A DNA stretch of 64,000 bases from Acinetobacter qingfengensis (GCF_008693185.1 NZ_VXKN01000006.1:98672-162671); one strand, 5' to 3'. Positions 28,054-38,096 are shown, counted from the first letter of the stretch. Notes: generated by a model not told the origin, from the letters alone. Numbers and translations are program-made.

Positions 28054-28722
28054 ATGTCAGAGCAACAACAACCATTTATTTATCGACCTCCGCAGCAGGC
28101 ACTAGAGATTTTGTTTGAGGATGATGATCTGGTTATTATTAATAAACCAGTCGGTTTACTCTCTGTCCCTGGGCGTCTGCCGGAACATTATGATAGTTGC
28201 TATACTAGAATTTTAAAATTATATCCTACCGCAAAAGTGACACATCGTTTGGATATGGCAACATCAGGAATTTTAATGTTTGCCAAACATCGTGATGCTG
28301 AAGTTGCTGTGAGTAAAATGTTCCAGAAGAAAAACATTGAAAAACATTATCTTGCTTTGGTTGAAGGACAATTATCTGGAGTAGGGGATGTTGAAGCACC
28401 GATAATGACAGACTGGCCTAATCGTCCAAAACAAAAAATTGATTTTATTGAAGGTAAAGCTGCAAAAACTTTATATTATTCAATGGGGTTTGATGGACAA
28501 CATCAAATTAGCCGAATCAGGTTGATACCGATTACGGGTCGTTCACATCAATTAAGATTGCACATGGCATATATTGGTCATCCAATTACTGGCGACAAAC
28601 TTTATCATCCAGAACCTCAACGTAGCATGTTGAACCGTATGGCTTTACATGCCAGCTATCTGGCATTGCAACATCCATTACGGCATAACAGACTGGAAAT
28701 TATTTCAGCACCAGAATTTTAA
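28054..28722 (+). CDS. rluA: RluA-family rRNA/tRNA pseudouridine synthase
   Basis: The 222-residue protein has no S4 domain and has the catalytic HRLDMATSG near 70-78, with IINKPVGLLSVPGR before it and ITGRSHQLRLH after it. This compact form fits RluA, which modifies U746 of 23S rRNA and U32 of tRNAs; TruC-like members are the alternative. The 3' end overlaps the convergent DUF3060 gene by four bases. Confidence 0.87.
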   Translation: MSEQQQPFIYRPPQQALEILFEDDDLVIINKPVGLLSVPGRLPEHYDSCYTRILKLYPTAKVTHRLDMATSGILMFAKHRDAEVAVSKMFQKKNIEKHYLALVEGQLSGVGDVEAPIMTDWPNRPKQKIDFIEGKAAKTLYYSMGFDGQHQISRIRLIPITGRSHQLRLHMAYIGHPITGDKLYHPEPQRSMLNRMALHASYLALQHPLRHNRLEIISAPEF

Positions 28723-29180
28723 TTTGGTTGACTGGCACGTTTACTGTTGCGGTAACAACGCCGAGTGGATCGGGTATTATAAGGTTCGGCAAAAGTACCA
28801 ATACCTTCTATGGTCTGACAGACTTTGTTTTTACGGTAGGCTTTACGATAATACACACCATTATTAAAGCCATGATTGACAATAAAATCTACACAGTCAG
28901 CAAACACAATATTTCCTGCACCATGAATGGTAATAAAACGACAATTACCTTTTAGTGTAATGGTTTGCCCAATTCCTTTAATAAATACATCCTGTCCATC
29001 GCAGGAAAAATTCACATTCTGGTAAGCGCCCGAAATAATAATATTATTTTTACTGTTTTGATCCTGCTCTCTTAAAGCATGGGCTTGCTGGTGATGTTTG
29101 ATTTGTTCAACCGTCAGACTGCTAATGCGAGTAAAAAGAGAAATATGATCCGAACATATAATTTGTGTTGTAATCATCAA
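28719..29180 (-). CDS. DUF3060-like protein
   Basis: The 153-residue protein has repeated short beta-strand units of the DUF3060 kind: NVNFSCDGQDVFIKGIGQTI, LKGNCRFITIHGAGN, and IVFADCVDFIV. Each has an alternating hydrophobic and Gly-rich pattern, suggesting a small beta-helix. The C-terminus is basic and rich in Arg, Asn and Ser. I see no signal peptide, though many relatives are exported. The function is unknown. It overlaps the 3' end of rluA by four bases in a convergent arrangement. Confidence 0.65.
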   Translation of the reverse strand: MMITTQIICSDHISLFTRISSLTVEQIKHHQQAHALREQDQNSKNNIIISGAYQNVNFSCDGQDVFIKGIGQTITLKGNCRFITIHGAGNIVFADCVDFIVNHGFNNGVYYRKAYRKNKVCQTIEGIGTFAEPYNTRSTRRCYRNSKRASQPN

Positions 29181-29299
29181 TGTGGCCTATCATTATATAT
29201 GCTTCAAAGAGTTGCAAATGTGATTATATCGAAAAGATTATCATTTGTATTCATGTAAAATGGGAAATCCTCTGGTTTATGAAGATTTCCTGTTTAAAA

Positions 29300-30484
29300 C
29301 TACCATGCTTGATGCAAAATTTGTAGTAGATCTTGAAGCGTCAACTCTTTAGGATTATAAATAATAGAACCATCATCAAGCGCTTTTTGAGCAATCTCCA
29401 TAAATTGTGCCTGAGTAACTTTACCTGTTTCCTGTAATGTGCGAGGAAGTTTTGCCAAACTAAATAGCTGATCCCGCATTTCACGGATATATTGAATGGC
29501 ACGAGTTGCTCGCTGATCATAAGGAGTAAGTGCGTAAACATCTGCACCAGCAAGCGGAAGTAATAATTCGGCAATCTTATCTGAATTGATTGATGCGTTA
29601 TAGTCAAGTACATAGGGTAAGAACAAATTCATGCATAAACCATGAGGTAAATGTGCAACTGCACCTAAAGCATGCCCCAGAGAATGTACAGCACCTACCA
29701 TGGAATTGGAAAAGGCGATTCCTGCCATGGTTGATGCCTGAGCCAGTTCCAGACGCGCATCAGTATGGTTTGGCTGGGCTATGACTTTAAATAAATTTTC
29801 ACTGATTTTTTTGATGGCAGCTGTCGCATAAGCATTACTTAAAGGGTTTGCTGCTAAACCAGTATAAGCCTCAACGGCATGGGTCATGGCATCCATGGCG
29901 GTCATGGCAGTCAGATGAACAGGCAAGGTCTGGGTCATCCGTGGATCTAAAATAGCTGCATTCGGTATAAGGTAATAGGATGCAAAAGGCAGTTTGACAT
30001 TTTTTTCTGGATCAGACACTACGGCAATCATGGTTACTTCTGAACCAGTGCCTGCAGTGGTCGGAATGACAAATAATGGCTTAAGTGGACGGGGAAGATT
30101 ATGCGCACCGGAGTATTTCAATAAATCATCACCACCTTCAGACACCAGAATATTCATGGCTTTAGCTGTATCAATAACAGAACCGCCACCTACTGCCAGA
30201 ATGGCATCACATTGATGTTCACGATATGTTTGCGCCGCCTGACGCACGGTGATTAAGCTGCTATCTGGAGGTACATCATCAAAAATAGCAGAGATTTTGA
30301 CATCAGTTCCAATAAATGCTTGCTCAATTGGCGCAAGTAAACCATTTTGACGGACACCTTCGTCGGTAATAATCAAAGCATTTTTGGCATTGAGTGTGGC
30401 GAGTTCAAAAGGAATATGCTCTAGTGCTGCATGACCTGCAATCACTTTGACCGGACAAAAAAACTCATAATATGCTTTGGTCAT
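29300..30484 (-). CDS. Iron-containing alcohol dehydrogenase
   Basis: The protein has about 394 residues and belongs to the group III Fe-dependent alcohol dehydrogenases. The NAD motif GGGSVIDTAK lies near 92-101, and the metal-binding His residues are in the MVGAVHSLGHALGAVAHLPHG segment. It oxidises or reduces an unknown alcohol/aldehyde pair in the cytoplasm. I choose ATG 30484, which lies just past the stop of the upstream gene, so the two are translationally coupled. A start at 30517 inside the upstream gene is less likely. Confidence 0.9.
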   Translation of the reverse strand: MTKAYYEFFCPVKVIAGHAALEHIPFELATLNAKNALIITDEGVRQNGLLAPIEQAFIGTDVKISAIFDDVPPDSSLITVRQAAQTYREHQCDAILAVGGGSVIDTAKAMNILVSEGGDDLLKYSGAHNLPRPLKPLFVIPTTAGTGSEVTMIAVVSDPEKNVKLPFASYYLIPNAAILDPRMTQTLPVHLTAMTAMDAMTHAVEAYTGLAANPLSNAYATAAIKKISENLFKVIAQPNHTDARLELAQASTMAGIAFSNSMVGAVHSLGHALGAVAHLPHGLCMNLFLPYVLDYNASINSDKIAELLLPLAGADVYALTPYDQRATRAIQYIREMRDQLFSLAKLPRTLQETGKVTQAQFMEIAQKALDDGSIIYNPKELTLQDLLQILHQAW

Positions 30485-30485
30485 G

Positions 30486-31019
30486 TTATGCACTCCGTTT
30501 CCAGTAAGACTGGGCAATTTTGAAATAAATATTACCCGCCAGACTGATTTTTTCTTTAAAGTTTAGATGTTGCGGATAAGCTTTTACAGCTAGGCTGGCG
30601 AGGGCTTTGGGTAAAATAGTAGCTTCCATTTTATTTAAACAGCGTACCAAACGAATTGCATAGGAAAGTTCGCCATCTGCAATCATACGATCATTCGCAA
30701 AAGCCTGTGCAGTGCTTTCCTGAAAGGAAAATACCATAAATGCGTGATGTAAGTGTTTAAAGCGAATGTTTAAATCTACAGATTGCTGTTTGCTTTGTAA
30801 TAAAATCAGTTGATGCTGTGCCGTGACCTGTGCCCGAAATTCCGGGCCATGTGGAAATACCGACATGGAAAATATTAAGCCTTCAGGAAAACCCTGAATT
30901 TCCTGTTGAATTTCTGGATCAACCTGACTTGCAACCACTAAACCGCGACCAATAATGTCCATCATGGCATTAACATAGTATTTTTCTAATTGCGATTTGA
31001 AGCTTTTTGTACTTTGCAT
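30486..31019 (-). CDS. Conserved protein of unknown function, coupled to alcohol dehydrogenase
   Basis: The 177-residue protein is soluble and mixed alpha/beta. A central run (GLIFSMSVFPHGPEFRAQVT, LNIRFKHLHHAFMVFSF) resembles the sterol-carrier SCP2 fold in pattern, and a C-terminal helical part follows (LVRCLNKMEATILPKALA). I do not recognise the family with certainty. Its stop nearly abuts the start of the iron alcohol dehydrogenase, so it probably assists the same process, perhaps by binding a hydrophobic substrate; that is inference. Confidence 0.65.
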   Translation of the reverse strand: MQSTKSFKSQLEKYYVNAMMDIIGRGLVVASQVDPEIQQEIQGFPEGLIFSMSVFPHGPEFRAQVTAQHQLILLQSKQQSVDLNIRFKHLHHAFMVFSFQESTAQAFANDRMIADGELSYAIRLVRCLNKMEATILPKALASLAVKAYPQHLNFKEKISLAGNIYFKIAQSYWKRSA

Positions 31020-31103
31020 GATTATTCCGATGATGAGTCAATGAGCCAGATTGTATGAAAAGTTTATAGATACAGTAACATTAAACATCAACCTGAGATT
31101 GAC

Positions 31104-31766
31104 TTATTGGTCAATGACTTCAATCTTTTGATAGATATTTTGTTGCTGGATGAATTGTATACATAAATCGGTAATTTCAGTAAAGCTGGGTGCTTGATCC
31201 AATAGATCTGAAAAACGTACCATTTCCAGTCCAGCATATCCACAGGGATTGATGGTTTGAAAACCGCTAAGATCACAATCAATATTCAATCCAATACCAT
31301 GATAGCTACGTCCTCGGCGAATTTTAAATCCTAACGAGCCAATTTTTCGGTTATTTACATAAACTCCCGGGGCATCTTTTTTGGTATAAGCATCAATTTG
31401 ATAATGTTGTAATAACCATAGCATGATATTTTCACCAAAATCGACTAGATCACGGACATGCCATTTCAAACGGTTTAGATCAAATAAAAAATAACCTACC
31501 AATTGTCCGGGACCATGCCAAGTGACTTGTCCACCACGATCAGTTTGTACTACGGGAATATCCGAAGGAATGAGAATGTGTTCTGGTTTTCCGGTTTGCC
31601 CCTGCGTCAAAACAGCATGATGTTGTAATAACCATAACTCATCAATCGTATCTTCTTGACGATTGAAGGTGAAGTCTTTCATTGCATTAAATTTTTCAGT
31701 GTAATCCTGATGATTTGCCCATCTACGAATAATCAAGCATTGAGAATCTGTATTACGCACAAACAT
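31104..31766 (-). CDS. lipB: Octanoyltransferase LipB
   Basis: The 220-residue enzyme moves octanoyl groups from acyl carrier protein to lipoyl domains, the first step of lipoate synthesis. The signature RGGQVTWHGPGQLVGY is at 77-92, the catalytic Lys141 in NRKIGSLG, and the acyl-thioester Cys175 in NPCGYAG. Length and motifs match the family. lipA is not in the window. It is a single gene. Confidence 0.95.
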   Translation of the reverse strand: MFVRNTDSQCLIIRRWANHQDYTEKFNAMKDFTFNRQEDTIDELWLLQHHAVLTQGQTGKPEHILIPSDIPVVQTDRGGQVTWHGPGQLVGYFLFDLNRLKWHVRDLVDFGENIMLWLLQHYQIDAYTKKDAPGVYVNNRKIGSLGFKIRRGRSYHGIGLNIDCDLSGFQTINPCGYAGLEMVRFSDLLDQAPSFTEITDLCIQFIQQQNIYQKIEVIDQ

Positions 31767-31833
31767 GTCCTTTTGCTGTTTGATTTAATTGTTGTATCTT
31801 ACTGCGCAAAACTTTTTGAGAAAACCTTAAAAT

Positions 31834-31865
31834 AAAAAAAGCAGCAAAACCTTGATCTTGCTGCT
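31834..31865 (-). terminator. Rho-independent terminator of the TonB receptor gene
   Basis: AGCAGCAA and TTGCTGCT form an 8-bp stem with a 10-base loop, followed on the minus strand by TTTTTTT. It lies about 105 bases after the receptor stop. Confidence 0.8.
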
Positions 31866-31970
31866 GGAGGAAGCGAATTTAAAAATAAATTAAATGCTTG
31901 CAAAATTCATTAAATTCTCTCTGAGGAGGTGAGGCTTAAATGAATATCAATACTTTGTTAAAAGATTTCA

Positions 31971-34142
31971 TTAGTGAAAACGCCATGTAATTCCTGCATA
32001 AGTACCAAAACCTTCACCTGGAATTGAGCGAGCTACATCCTGTCCCTTATCGTTATATCCCGGTGTTACGATGGCAGCATAGTGCTTATTGCCGATGTTG
32101 CGAAAATCTAGCCAGCCTTGCCAATACTGGTTAGGGGCATTAAACCCAAGTGTCGCTCCCCAGATTTGATAACGATCTGCATAAAAACTATTTGCATAAT
32201 CAGTATAGCGTTTGGATGCATATTCAGTATTTAAAGCACCATAGAAACCTGTGGGATGGCTGTATCGTAATTCTGCTTGATAATAATGTTTGGGAATCCC
32301 CGCCAGTTGATTACTTCCAAATGTTGCATCATCTTCATAATGAAAATCACTGAGCGTATAGGATTGACGCAGATTAATTTCCCCTTGTTGTTGACCATCC
32401 CACAACAGGCTATTCAGACTAAGTTCTATACCTTGGTGGATAGTTGGGCTGGCATTGTATTCCACAATATATCCTGAATTAGGTAATATATCCTGTAAAA
32501 ACTCATTACGTACCCATGATTTATATACGCTTAGATCCCATTGCCCAATAATTGATTCACCACGACTACCCAGCTCAATACTATTGGCTGTTTGAGTTTT
32601 TAATTTCGCATAACCACTTGGTCGTCCACTTGCTGCACCATCCGTTGAACTAAAATAAGCACTACCACTCCAGCCTAAAGCCCATGGATGTGCTGGCTCA
32701 ATGGAACGGCTTACATTACCATAAAACTGTATATCAGGTTGAATCTCATAGCGAAAACCTAATCTTGGTGCGAGATGAAACTCATGATTAGAATATCGAT
32801 CATCCGTTGCAGGGTAAGTTACTTCATAAGCACGTGTATTGTAGATGCCAGCCAGTTCGGTAATCAGCCAAAAATCAGGTGTTAATGCCAATTCATTGCT
32901 TAGAGTCAGCGCATTATCTGATCCTTGTAAATGGTATTTACGAGCAATCGTTCCAGCAGTGTATTGGTTATTTCCAAAGCGTGTACCATAAGTTCCAGAA
33001 CTAGAATTAAAACGCAAAGATTCTGTGCCATAGGTATTAGGCAAATGCGAAGTTGTCCGTAACGAAATTTTGCCAGTACTATCTAAACCAAACAATTGAT
33101 AAGGCTGTTGATAACTTAAAATTGCACTCAGATCACGATAATTAATTTGTGTGCGATACAAGCTTTCCTGTAAATCCATAGGATAATCATGATAAGACAA
33201 TCCTGCTGTCAGGATACCCCCATGATCAAAATGCACAGTCGTTTTATTGGCAATCCATGTACTGCCAGGCTGTTTGCGAAAAGCACCATAATTGAGGTTA
33301 AAACTATTTGCTGTACGAGGATTCTCAGCAATCTGTTGCTTGGTTAACGCTCCCGGTGTTTTATGATCAGTTTCCCGATAACGTACATAAAAACGGGTTT
33401 CAATCTCTGGTGTGATTTGCCAACCGACATTTGCACTTACACCTTTACTATTACCAGAAGCATGATGTTGATAACCATCTGTATCTGAACCAGTGAAAGA
33501 TACATAGTAATCGTAATGACCAAAATCCTGCCCGGAACTCAGACTGTATTTTTGATAACCATAGCGACCTGTTTCATAATGTAGTTGTAATTTATCGGCA
33601 TCTTTACCTGTTTTACTAACATAATTTAAAGCACCGCCCAGATTTAAAGCACCTTTTTCAAAACCATTGGCACCACGATAAACATCAACATGATCCAACC
33701 ATAAGGGTTCCTGTAGCTCATAAGGCGTTCCTCCGGGACCAGTTAAAGGTAGATCATCAAGTAAAATGAGCAAACCGGAAGCGTGTGCACCGGAGGCCCG
33801 GTTGACTCCAGAACCACGAATAGAAATTTTACTGCCTTCGTTACCTGGAGATTGAGCATAAACTCCGGCTTGATACGCTAAAACATCTTTATTGTTAGAT
33901 AATCTGCTTTGTTCAAGTTGTGTCGAATCTACAAAATTAGTTGCACCAGAAACTTGTTTTAAATGTTGTTGAGCTTGTTGTTTTGCTGTTGTTTTGACAG
34001 TGCTAACTTCCAGTGTATCAAGTTGCTGAAATTTTTGTGTTGATCTATCTTCTGCGTATACATGAGAAAAAATACAACTCAATACTGCACAACTTAATGA
34101 CGATATCGTCATTTTTCTGGTAATTTTTTTCACTGATTTCAT
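31971..34142 (-). CDS. TonB-dependent outer membrane receptor, FecA-like
   Basis: The 723-residue protein has a signal peptide (ends HVYAED), a TonB-box-like DTLEVSTV, a plug (SKISIRGSGVNRASG, LLILLDDLPLTGPGG, YRGANGFEKGALNLGGALNYV) and a barrel ending in WRFH. It imports an iron chelate or another large nutrient using TonB. The RGSGV plug wording is similar to FecA-type ferric citrate receptors, but no fecI/fecR or siderophore genes are adjacent, so the ligand is open. I saw no convincing Fur box upstream. Confidence 0.85.
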   Translation of the reverse strand: MKSVKKITRKMTISSLSCAVLSCIFSHVYAEDRSTQKFQQLDTLEVSTVKTTAKQQAQQHLKQVSGATNFVDSTQLEQSRLSNNKDVLAYQAGVYAQSPGNEGSKISIRGSGVNRASGAHASGLLILLDDLPLTGPGGTPYELQEPLWLDHVDVYRGANGFEKGALNLGGALNYVSKTGKDADKLQLHYETGRYGYQKYSLSSGQDFGHYDYYVSFTGSDTDGYQHHASGNSKGVSANVGWQITPEIETRFYVRYRETDHKTPGALTKQQIAENPRTANSFNLNYGAFRKQPGSTWIANKTTVHFDHGGILTAGLSYHDYPMDLQESLYRTQINYRDLSAILSYQQPYQLFGLDSTGKISLRTTSHLPNTYGTESLRFNSSSGTYGTRFGNNQYTAGTIARKYHLQGSDNALTLSNELALTPDFWLITELAGIYNTRAYEVTYPATDDRYSNHEFHLAPRLGFRYEIQPDIQFYGNVSRSIEPAHPWALGWSGSAYFSSTDGAASGRPSGYAKLKTQTANSIELGSRGESIIGQWDLSVYKSWVRNEFLQDILPNSGYIVEYNASPTIHQGIELSLNSLLWDGQQQGEINLRQSYTLSDFHYEDDATFGSNQLAGIPKHYYQAELRYSHPTGFYGALNTEYASKRYTDYANSFYADRYQIWGATLGFNAPNQYWQGWLDFRNIGNKHYAAIVTPGYNDKGQDVARSIPGEGFGTYAGITWRFH

Positions 34143-34613
34143 CTCAATTATTCCAATAAAAATATTACTGATAAAAAATTAAAAAATATTGCAATTAATT
34201 TGCAGTAAACAAGCATGATTTTGCAATCAATTAATTTTTTTCCAGAATAAATTATTCTGCTTAACCTAATGGTGTACATTTTTCTATGATTACAAAGTTT
34301 GGTCAATAACATGATTTAACCATCATGATTATTTACTAATGTTTTTATTTTATTTAATGCAGAATCTAAACTTTGTAAGTAACAGGTAAAAAAATAATTA
34401 AGTTTAGCTGATCCTAATGATGACAAGTTTTAGCTTAATAATAAACTTTGTTAGCATCTTTTTTAAATTACAGTGTCAAAAATTTAAAGAGATATCAACT
34501 TAAAATTCTATAAAATAATGTTGGAAAACGAAAAAAATTATCAAGAGAAGGCTTAAAAATAACTAAAATCTTTATAAATAATTTGCAAAAAGTATCTTCA
34601 TCAAACAAGCATA
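34143..34613. other. AT-rich intergenic region upstream of the receptor
   Basis: About 470 very AT-rich bases. It must contain the receptor promoter on the minus strand. I find no GATAATGATTATC-like Fur site, no gene and no repeat that I can support. Confidence 0.4.
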
Positions 34614-34644
34614 AAAAAATTCTCATCGTTTTGATGAGAATTTT
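34614..34644 (-). terminator. Rho-independent terminator of the DUF493 gene
   Basis: AATTCTCATC and GATGAGAATT form a perfect 10-bp stem with a 5-base loop and a T run on the minus strand. Confidence 0.85.
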
Positions 34645-34649
34645 AAAGT

Positions 34650-34937
34650 TTACAGCGCGGTTTTAATATGAGGACATGCAGCTAAGTCAGCATATAAAGC
34701 ATGTACTTGTTCTAATTCCTCAAAACGCAATTGAGCAGTAATCGAATGATATTTACCTGTACGTGAAGGTTGAACCTTCAATGTATTTTCGTCAAATTCT
34801 GGAAAATGTTTTAACAGAATTTCAATGACTGCAACACGTAAATCTTCGCCTGCATGACCTATTAATTTAATTGGATAATCCATTGGAAATACCCAAAGAT
34901 GCTCCTGAAGTTCACGAGATGGTGTGCGGTCAATCAT
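34650..34937 (-). CDS. YbeD/DUF493 family protein
   Basis: The 95-residue protein from MIDRTPSR carries the DUF493 pattern: LWVFPMDYPIKLIGHAGEDL, then a ferredoxin-like fold ending YADLAACPHIKTAL. In enterobacteria ybeD lies next to lipB; here lipB is about 3 kb away. An ACT-like regulatory role has been proposed for the fold, but the function is unknown. An AGAGG precedes ATG 34937; the frame opens at 34967. Confidence 0.88.
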   Translation of the reverse strand: MIDRTPSRELQEHLWVFPMDYPIKLIGHAGEDLRVAVIEILLKHFPEFDENTLKVQPSRTGKYHSITAQLRFEELEQVHALYADLAACPHIKTAL

Positions 34938-34956
34938 AAGATGCCTCTGTATGTGA

Positions 34957-34985
34957 AACGCCTGCAATCGAGCAGGCGTTTTTAA
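34957..34985. terminator. Perfect hairpin between rpoD and the DUF493 gene
   Basis: AACGCCTGC and GCAGGCGTT form a 9-bp stem with a 6-base loop. The T run follows it on the plus strand, while rpoD and its neighbour are on the minus strand, where only TTTC follows. It may be a weak attenuator of rpoD read-through. Confidence 0.6.
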
Positions 34986-35047
34986 ATTACTTTAATACTT
35001 TATAAGGATAAAGTTCTAAAATTCAACCCTCAAGAAAATCACCAGAC

Positions 35048-36943
35048 TTAGTCATTTTCAAGGAAAGAGCGTAAATGTTCAGAACGGGAAGGGTGACGAA
35101 GTTTGCGTAAAGCTTTCGCTTCAATTTGACGGATACGTTCACGGGTCACATCAAATTGTTTACCTACTTCTTCTAGTGTATGGTCAGTTGGCATATCAAT
35201 ACCAAAGCGCATTTTTAAAACTTTTGCTTCACGTTCAGTCAGATTTTCTAGTACTTCACGCGTAGCTTCACGTAAACCTTCAGACGTTGCTGCATCTACA
35301 GGTGAGGTGATATTTTGGTCTTCAATAAAATCGCCAAGATGTGAATCTTCATCATCACCAATTGGAGTTTCCATTGAAATTGGCTCTTTGGCAATTTTCA
35401 GCACTTTGCGGATTTTAATCTCATCCATATCCAAACGTTCACCCAATTCTTCAGGAGTTGGTTCACGTCCCATTTCTTGAAGTAATTGGCGTTGTACACG
35501 GTTGATTTTATTAATGGTTTCAATCATGTGGACTGGAATACGAATCGTTCTGGCCTGATCGGCAATTGAACGAGTAATGGCCTGACGAATCCACCATGTT
35601 GCATAAGTTGAGAATTTATAACCACGGCGATATTCGAATTTATCCACCGCTTTCATCAAACCGATATTACCTTCCTGAATAAGATCAAGGAATTGCAAAC
35701 CACGGTTGGTATATTTTTTCGCAATTGAAATTACCAGACGTAAATTTGCTTCAACCATTTCTTTTTTTGCACGGCGAGCTTTGGCTTCACCAATTGCCAT
35801 ACGTTTGGAAATTTCTTTAATTTCCTTCACATTCAGACTTAAATCATTTTCGATTTCAGCAATTTTTTGCTGAAATGCCAAAATATCTGGGCGAACTTTT
35901 TCCAGATGACCTTTGGTGGTTACATCAACAACGGTCATTTGCTCATCTAACCAAGCAAAGTTGGATTCGTTACTTGGGAAAGTTTTACGAAACAGATCAC
36001 GGCTCATACGTCCCCGGCGGATACTGTAACGCATAATTTCTTTTTCGCTATATTTGATTTGATCGTGCGTACCACGAATCATTTCTGAAACCAGATCAAA
36101 CAGGCGAGGGGTTAATTTAAACATCATAAAAATTGATGCCAAGGATTCAAGTTGTTGTTTCGCTTCAAGGCTATTACGACCATGTTTAGCGATCACTTCC
36201 TTGGTGGTTAACCAAACACTTTCTAGTTCTGCAAAACGTTGTCTTGCAATTTCTGGATCTGGGCCTGAATCACCATCTGCATCGCTGTCACTGTCATCCG
36301 ATTCTTCTTCCTCATCATCGTCATCAAGTTTGACTTCTTTAGTTGATTTACTTGAAGAGTCTTCATCGTCTTCATCAAGTGATTCATCTTCAAGAACTTC
36401 AGGAATTTCTTCTTCACTTTCCGGATCAAGATAACCAGACAATACATCAGCTAAACGGCGTTGTGGCTCGTCACTTAAAGTTTCTTTATATTCGTTTAAA
36501 ACGACTTCAACAGTATTTGGCCAATAGGCAATAGCATGTAAAACGTCACGAATACCATCTTCTATGCGTTTTGCAATGCTAATTTCACCTTCACGGGTAA
36601 GTAATTCAACTGTTCCCATTTCACGCATATACATACGTACAGGGTCAGTAGTACGTCCCGGTTCACTTTCCACTGATGCCAATACGGCCGCAGCTTCTTC
36701 TGCTGCAACTTCATCACCTGCGTCAGGCGCTTCATCAAACATCGCATCATCAGATTCTGGAGCCCGCTCATGGACTGGAATACCGACATCGTTGAGCATT
36801 TGAATAATATCTTCTATCTGCTCACTTTCGGTAATAGAGTCTGGGAGATGATCGTTAACCTCAGCGTAAGTTAAATAGCCCTGCTCCTTGCCTCGGCTAA
36901 TTAGTGCCGCAACTTGGGAGGTTGGGGAATGCATATCGCTCAT
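35048..36943 (-). CDS. rpoD: RNA polymerase primary sigma factor, sigma-70
   Basis: The 631-residue protein has all parts of a primary sigma factor: region 1.1 (about 1-80), region 1.2 ([12 protein letters not shown] near 97), an acidic non-conserved region (about 175-235, rich in Asp, Glu and Ser), region 2 ([35 protein letters not shown]), region 3, and region 4 with the DNA-binding helix [18 protein letters not shown]. It directs housekeeping transcription. It is divergent from the gene at 37301. Confidence 0.98.
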   Translation of the reverse strand: MSDMHSPTSQVAALISRGKEQGYLTYAEVNDHLPDSITESEQIEDIIQMLNDVGIPVHERAPESDDAMFDEAPDAGDEVAAEEAAAVLASVESEPGRTTDPVRMYMREMGTVELLTREGEISIAKRIEDGIRDVLHAIAYWPNTVEVVLNEYKETLSDEPQRRLADVLSGYLDPESEEEIPEVLEDESLDEDDEDSSSKSTKEVKLDDDDEEEESDDSDSDADGDSGPDPEIARQRFAELESVWLTTKEVIAKHGRNSLEAKQQLESLASIFMMFKLTPRLFDLVSEMIRGTHDQIKYSEKEIMRYSIRRGRMSRDLFRKTFPSNESNFAWLDEQMTVVDVTTKGHLEKVRPDILAFQQKIAEIENDLSLNVKEIKEISKRMAIGEAKARRAKKEMVEANLRLVISIAKKYTNRGLQFLDLIQEGNIGLMKAVDKFEYRRGYKFSTYATWWIRQAITRSIADQARTIRIPVHMIETINKINRVQRQLLQEMGREPTPEELGERLDMDEIKIRKVLKIAKEPISMETPIGDDEDSHLGDFIEDQNITSPVDAATSEGLREATREVLENLTEREAKVLKMRFGIDMPTDHTLEEVGKQFDVTRERIRQIEAKALRKLRHPSRSEHLRSFLEND

Positions 36944-37300
36944 CTTAGCTCACTCTTATAAGAATCAAATGACTGTGAAACAGCGCATAATAGCATAAAA
37001 AGCATCGTTATGATTTAGCTAACCTGTTTTTTATGGCGAAAAATGCACCAGAATTGTGGGTTTCCTTTATATTGGGTTGTGGTAGACAATTTCAAGAGGA
37101 ATTCAGTTTTAATAAATGTGCACAAGTATTTTATTTGATGAAGAAACAACAGTAAATTCTTGGGAGATGATTTTATAGCTTTTATGAATTATTAATAAAC
37201 TTATTTAAATCATAGTCTTAATAAAAAAATCTTGACAAGTTGAAAAACTATAGATAAATAGCGCCTAACGCTCTTAAATTTTTATTTGGGGTATTTATAG
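36944..37300. other. Divergent promoter region of rpoD and the PA3496-like gene
   Basis: About 357 bases. The right side holds a good sigma-70 promoter (TTGACA 37232 / TAAATA 37255) for the rightward gene. The rpoD promoter must lie in the left half; I could not fix it. No gene seen. Confidence 0.5.
37232..37260 (+). promoter_or_regulatory. Sigma-70 promoter of the PA3496-like gene
   Basis: A perfect TTGACA at 37232-37237 and TAAATA at 37255-37260 are separated by 17 bases. The predicted start of transcription is about 35 bases before the GTG start at 37301. Confidence 0.65.
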
Positions 37301-37519
37301 GTGAGCAGTTCTCAGGATTTTGAATTGGATGATAGCTTTGTCGAAGATGATACTCAGTTTGATGAAACTGCCAGTAAAATCAGCGCCAAGGAATCTCTGG
37401 AAAAACGTCGACTGATTGATGATCTTCTGGCTCAGCGCCGTTTGGAGCGTGAGTTGAAAGAGCTTGATTATGAGTTTGATGATGATGATTTAGCTGATGA
37501 CTTCGATGACGAAGATTGA
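37301..37519 (+). CDS. Small acidic PA3496-like protein
   Basis: The 72-residue protein is highly acidic. A central helix (LEKRRLIDDLLAQRRLERELKEL) is followed by an Asp/Glu-only tail. This pattern matches the conserved PA3496 family, in which a small acidic protein lies near UPF0149 or RNA polymerase genes. It starts with GTG, with GGGG 9 bases upstream. It is 49 bases before the UPF0149 gene and likely co-transcribed. Its function is unknown. Confidence 0.75.
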   Translation: MSSSQDFELDDSFVEDDTQFDETASKISAKESLEKRRLIDDLLAQRRLERELKELDYEFDDDDLADDFDDED

Positions 37520-37568
37520 TGTTATCATGCGAGATATCGATAAGCGATAAACTAAACAGGAACATGTT

Positions 37569-38096
37569 ATGGCAGCTTTGGATTTAGACCTTTTAAGTGA
37601 TTACCTTGATGGTGACCAGAATGAGTATGGCTTGGATTTTGCTGCTACACATGGTTTTCTATGTGCGATTGCAGTGGGACCACAGCAACAAAACTGGCTT
37701 TCCTTACTTTTTGATCAAAATGAGCAGCAAGTACCTGTAGAAATTATTACTCAGATTAAGTTATGGCTTGCAGATATTCAGCAAACTTTGTCGAATGAAG
37801 AGTTAATTGAATTTCCATTTGAAATTGAAGAAGCTGATGTGGATTCTAGTTTAGGCGATTGGAGCGTTGGTTTTGTTGATGCGATGTTTACAAATGAAGA
37901 AGCATGGTTTCAGGATGAAATTGAAGAAACACTGGTTGAGCTGACTTTACCCATGATGGTATTTAGTGGCATTGATGATGAAGATCCACAAATGGAATCT
38001 TTTCGTCGTAATGGTCAGTTGATGGATGAGTTAGCAGAAGAAATTCCAGATAACCTCACCGAAATTTATTTGCTATATCATGCCCCTGAAGCATAG
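37569..38096 (+). CDS. UPF0149 (YgfB/YecA) family protein
   Basis: The 175-residue acidic protein has the YgfB/YecA pattern: GLDFAATHGFLCAIAVGP near the N-terminus, the LGDWSVGFVDAM segment in the middle, and an acidic C-terminus. There is no C-terminal SEC-C metal-binding motif, so it is closer to YgfB than to YecA. In Pseudomonas, YgfB modulates a regulator of a beta-lactam response; whether this holds here is unknown. Ribosome site AGGAA precedes the ATG. Confidence 0.83.
   Translation: MAALDLDLLSDYLDGDQNEYGLDFAATHGFLCAIAVGPQQQNWLSLLFDQNEQQVPVEIITQIKLWLADIQQTLSNEELIEFPFEIEEADVDSSLGDWSVGFVDAMFTNEEAWFQDEIEETLVELTLPMMVFSGIDDEDPQMESFRRNGQLMDELAEEIPDNLTEIYLLYHAPEA

Noticed and set aside
34143..34613. 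Fur box for the receptor at 31971
   Set aside because: I looked for GATAATGATTATC-like palindromes before the receptor and found only AT-rich sequence without a credible match.
36201..36434. Plus-strand frame made mostly of Ser and Leu opposite rpoD
   Set aside because: It is the complement of the Asp/Glu-rich acidic region of rpoD; the Ser runs mirror GAT/GAA/GAC codons.
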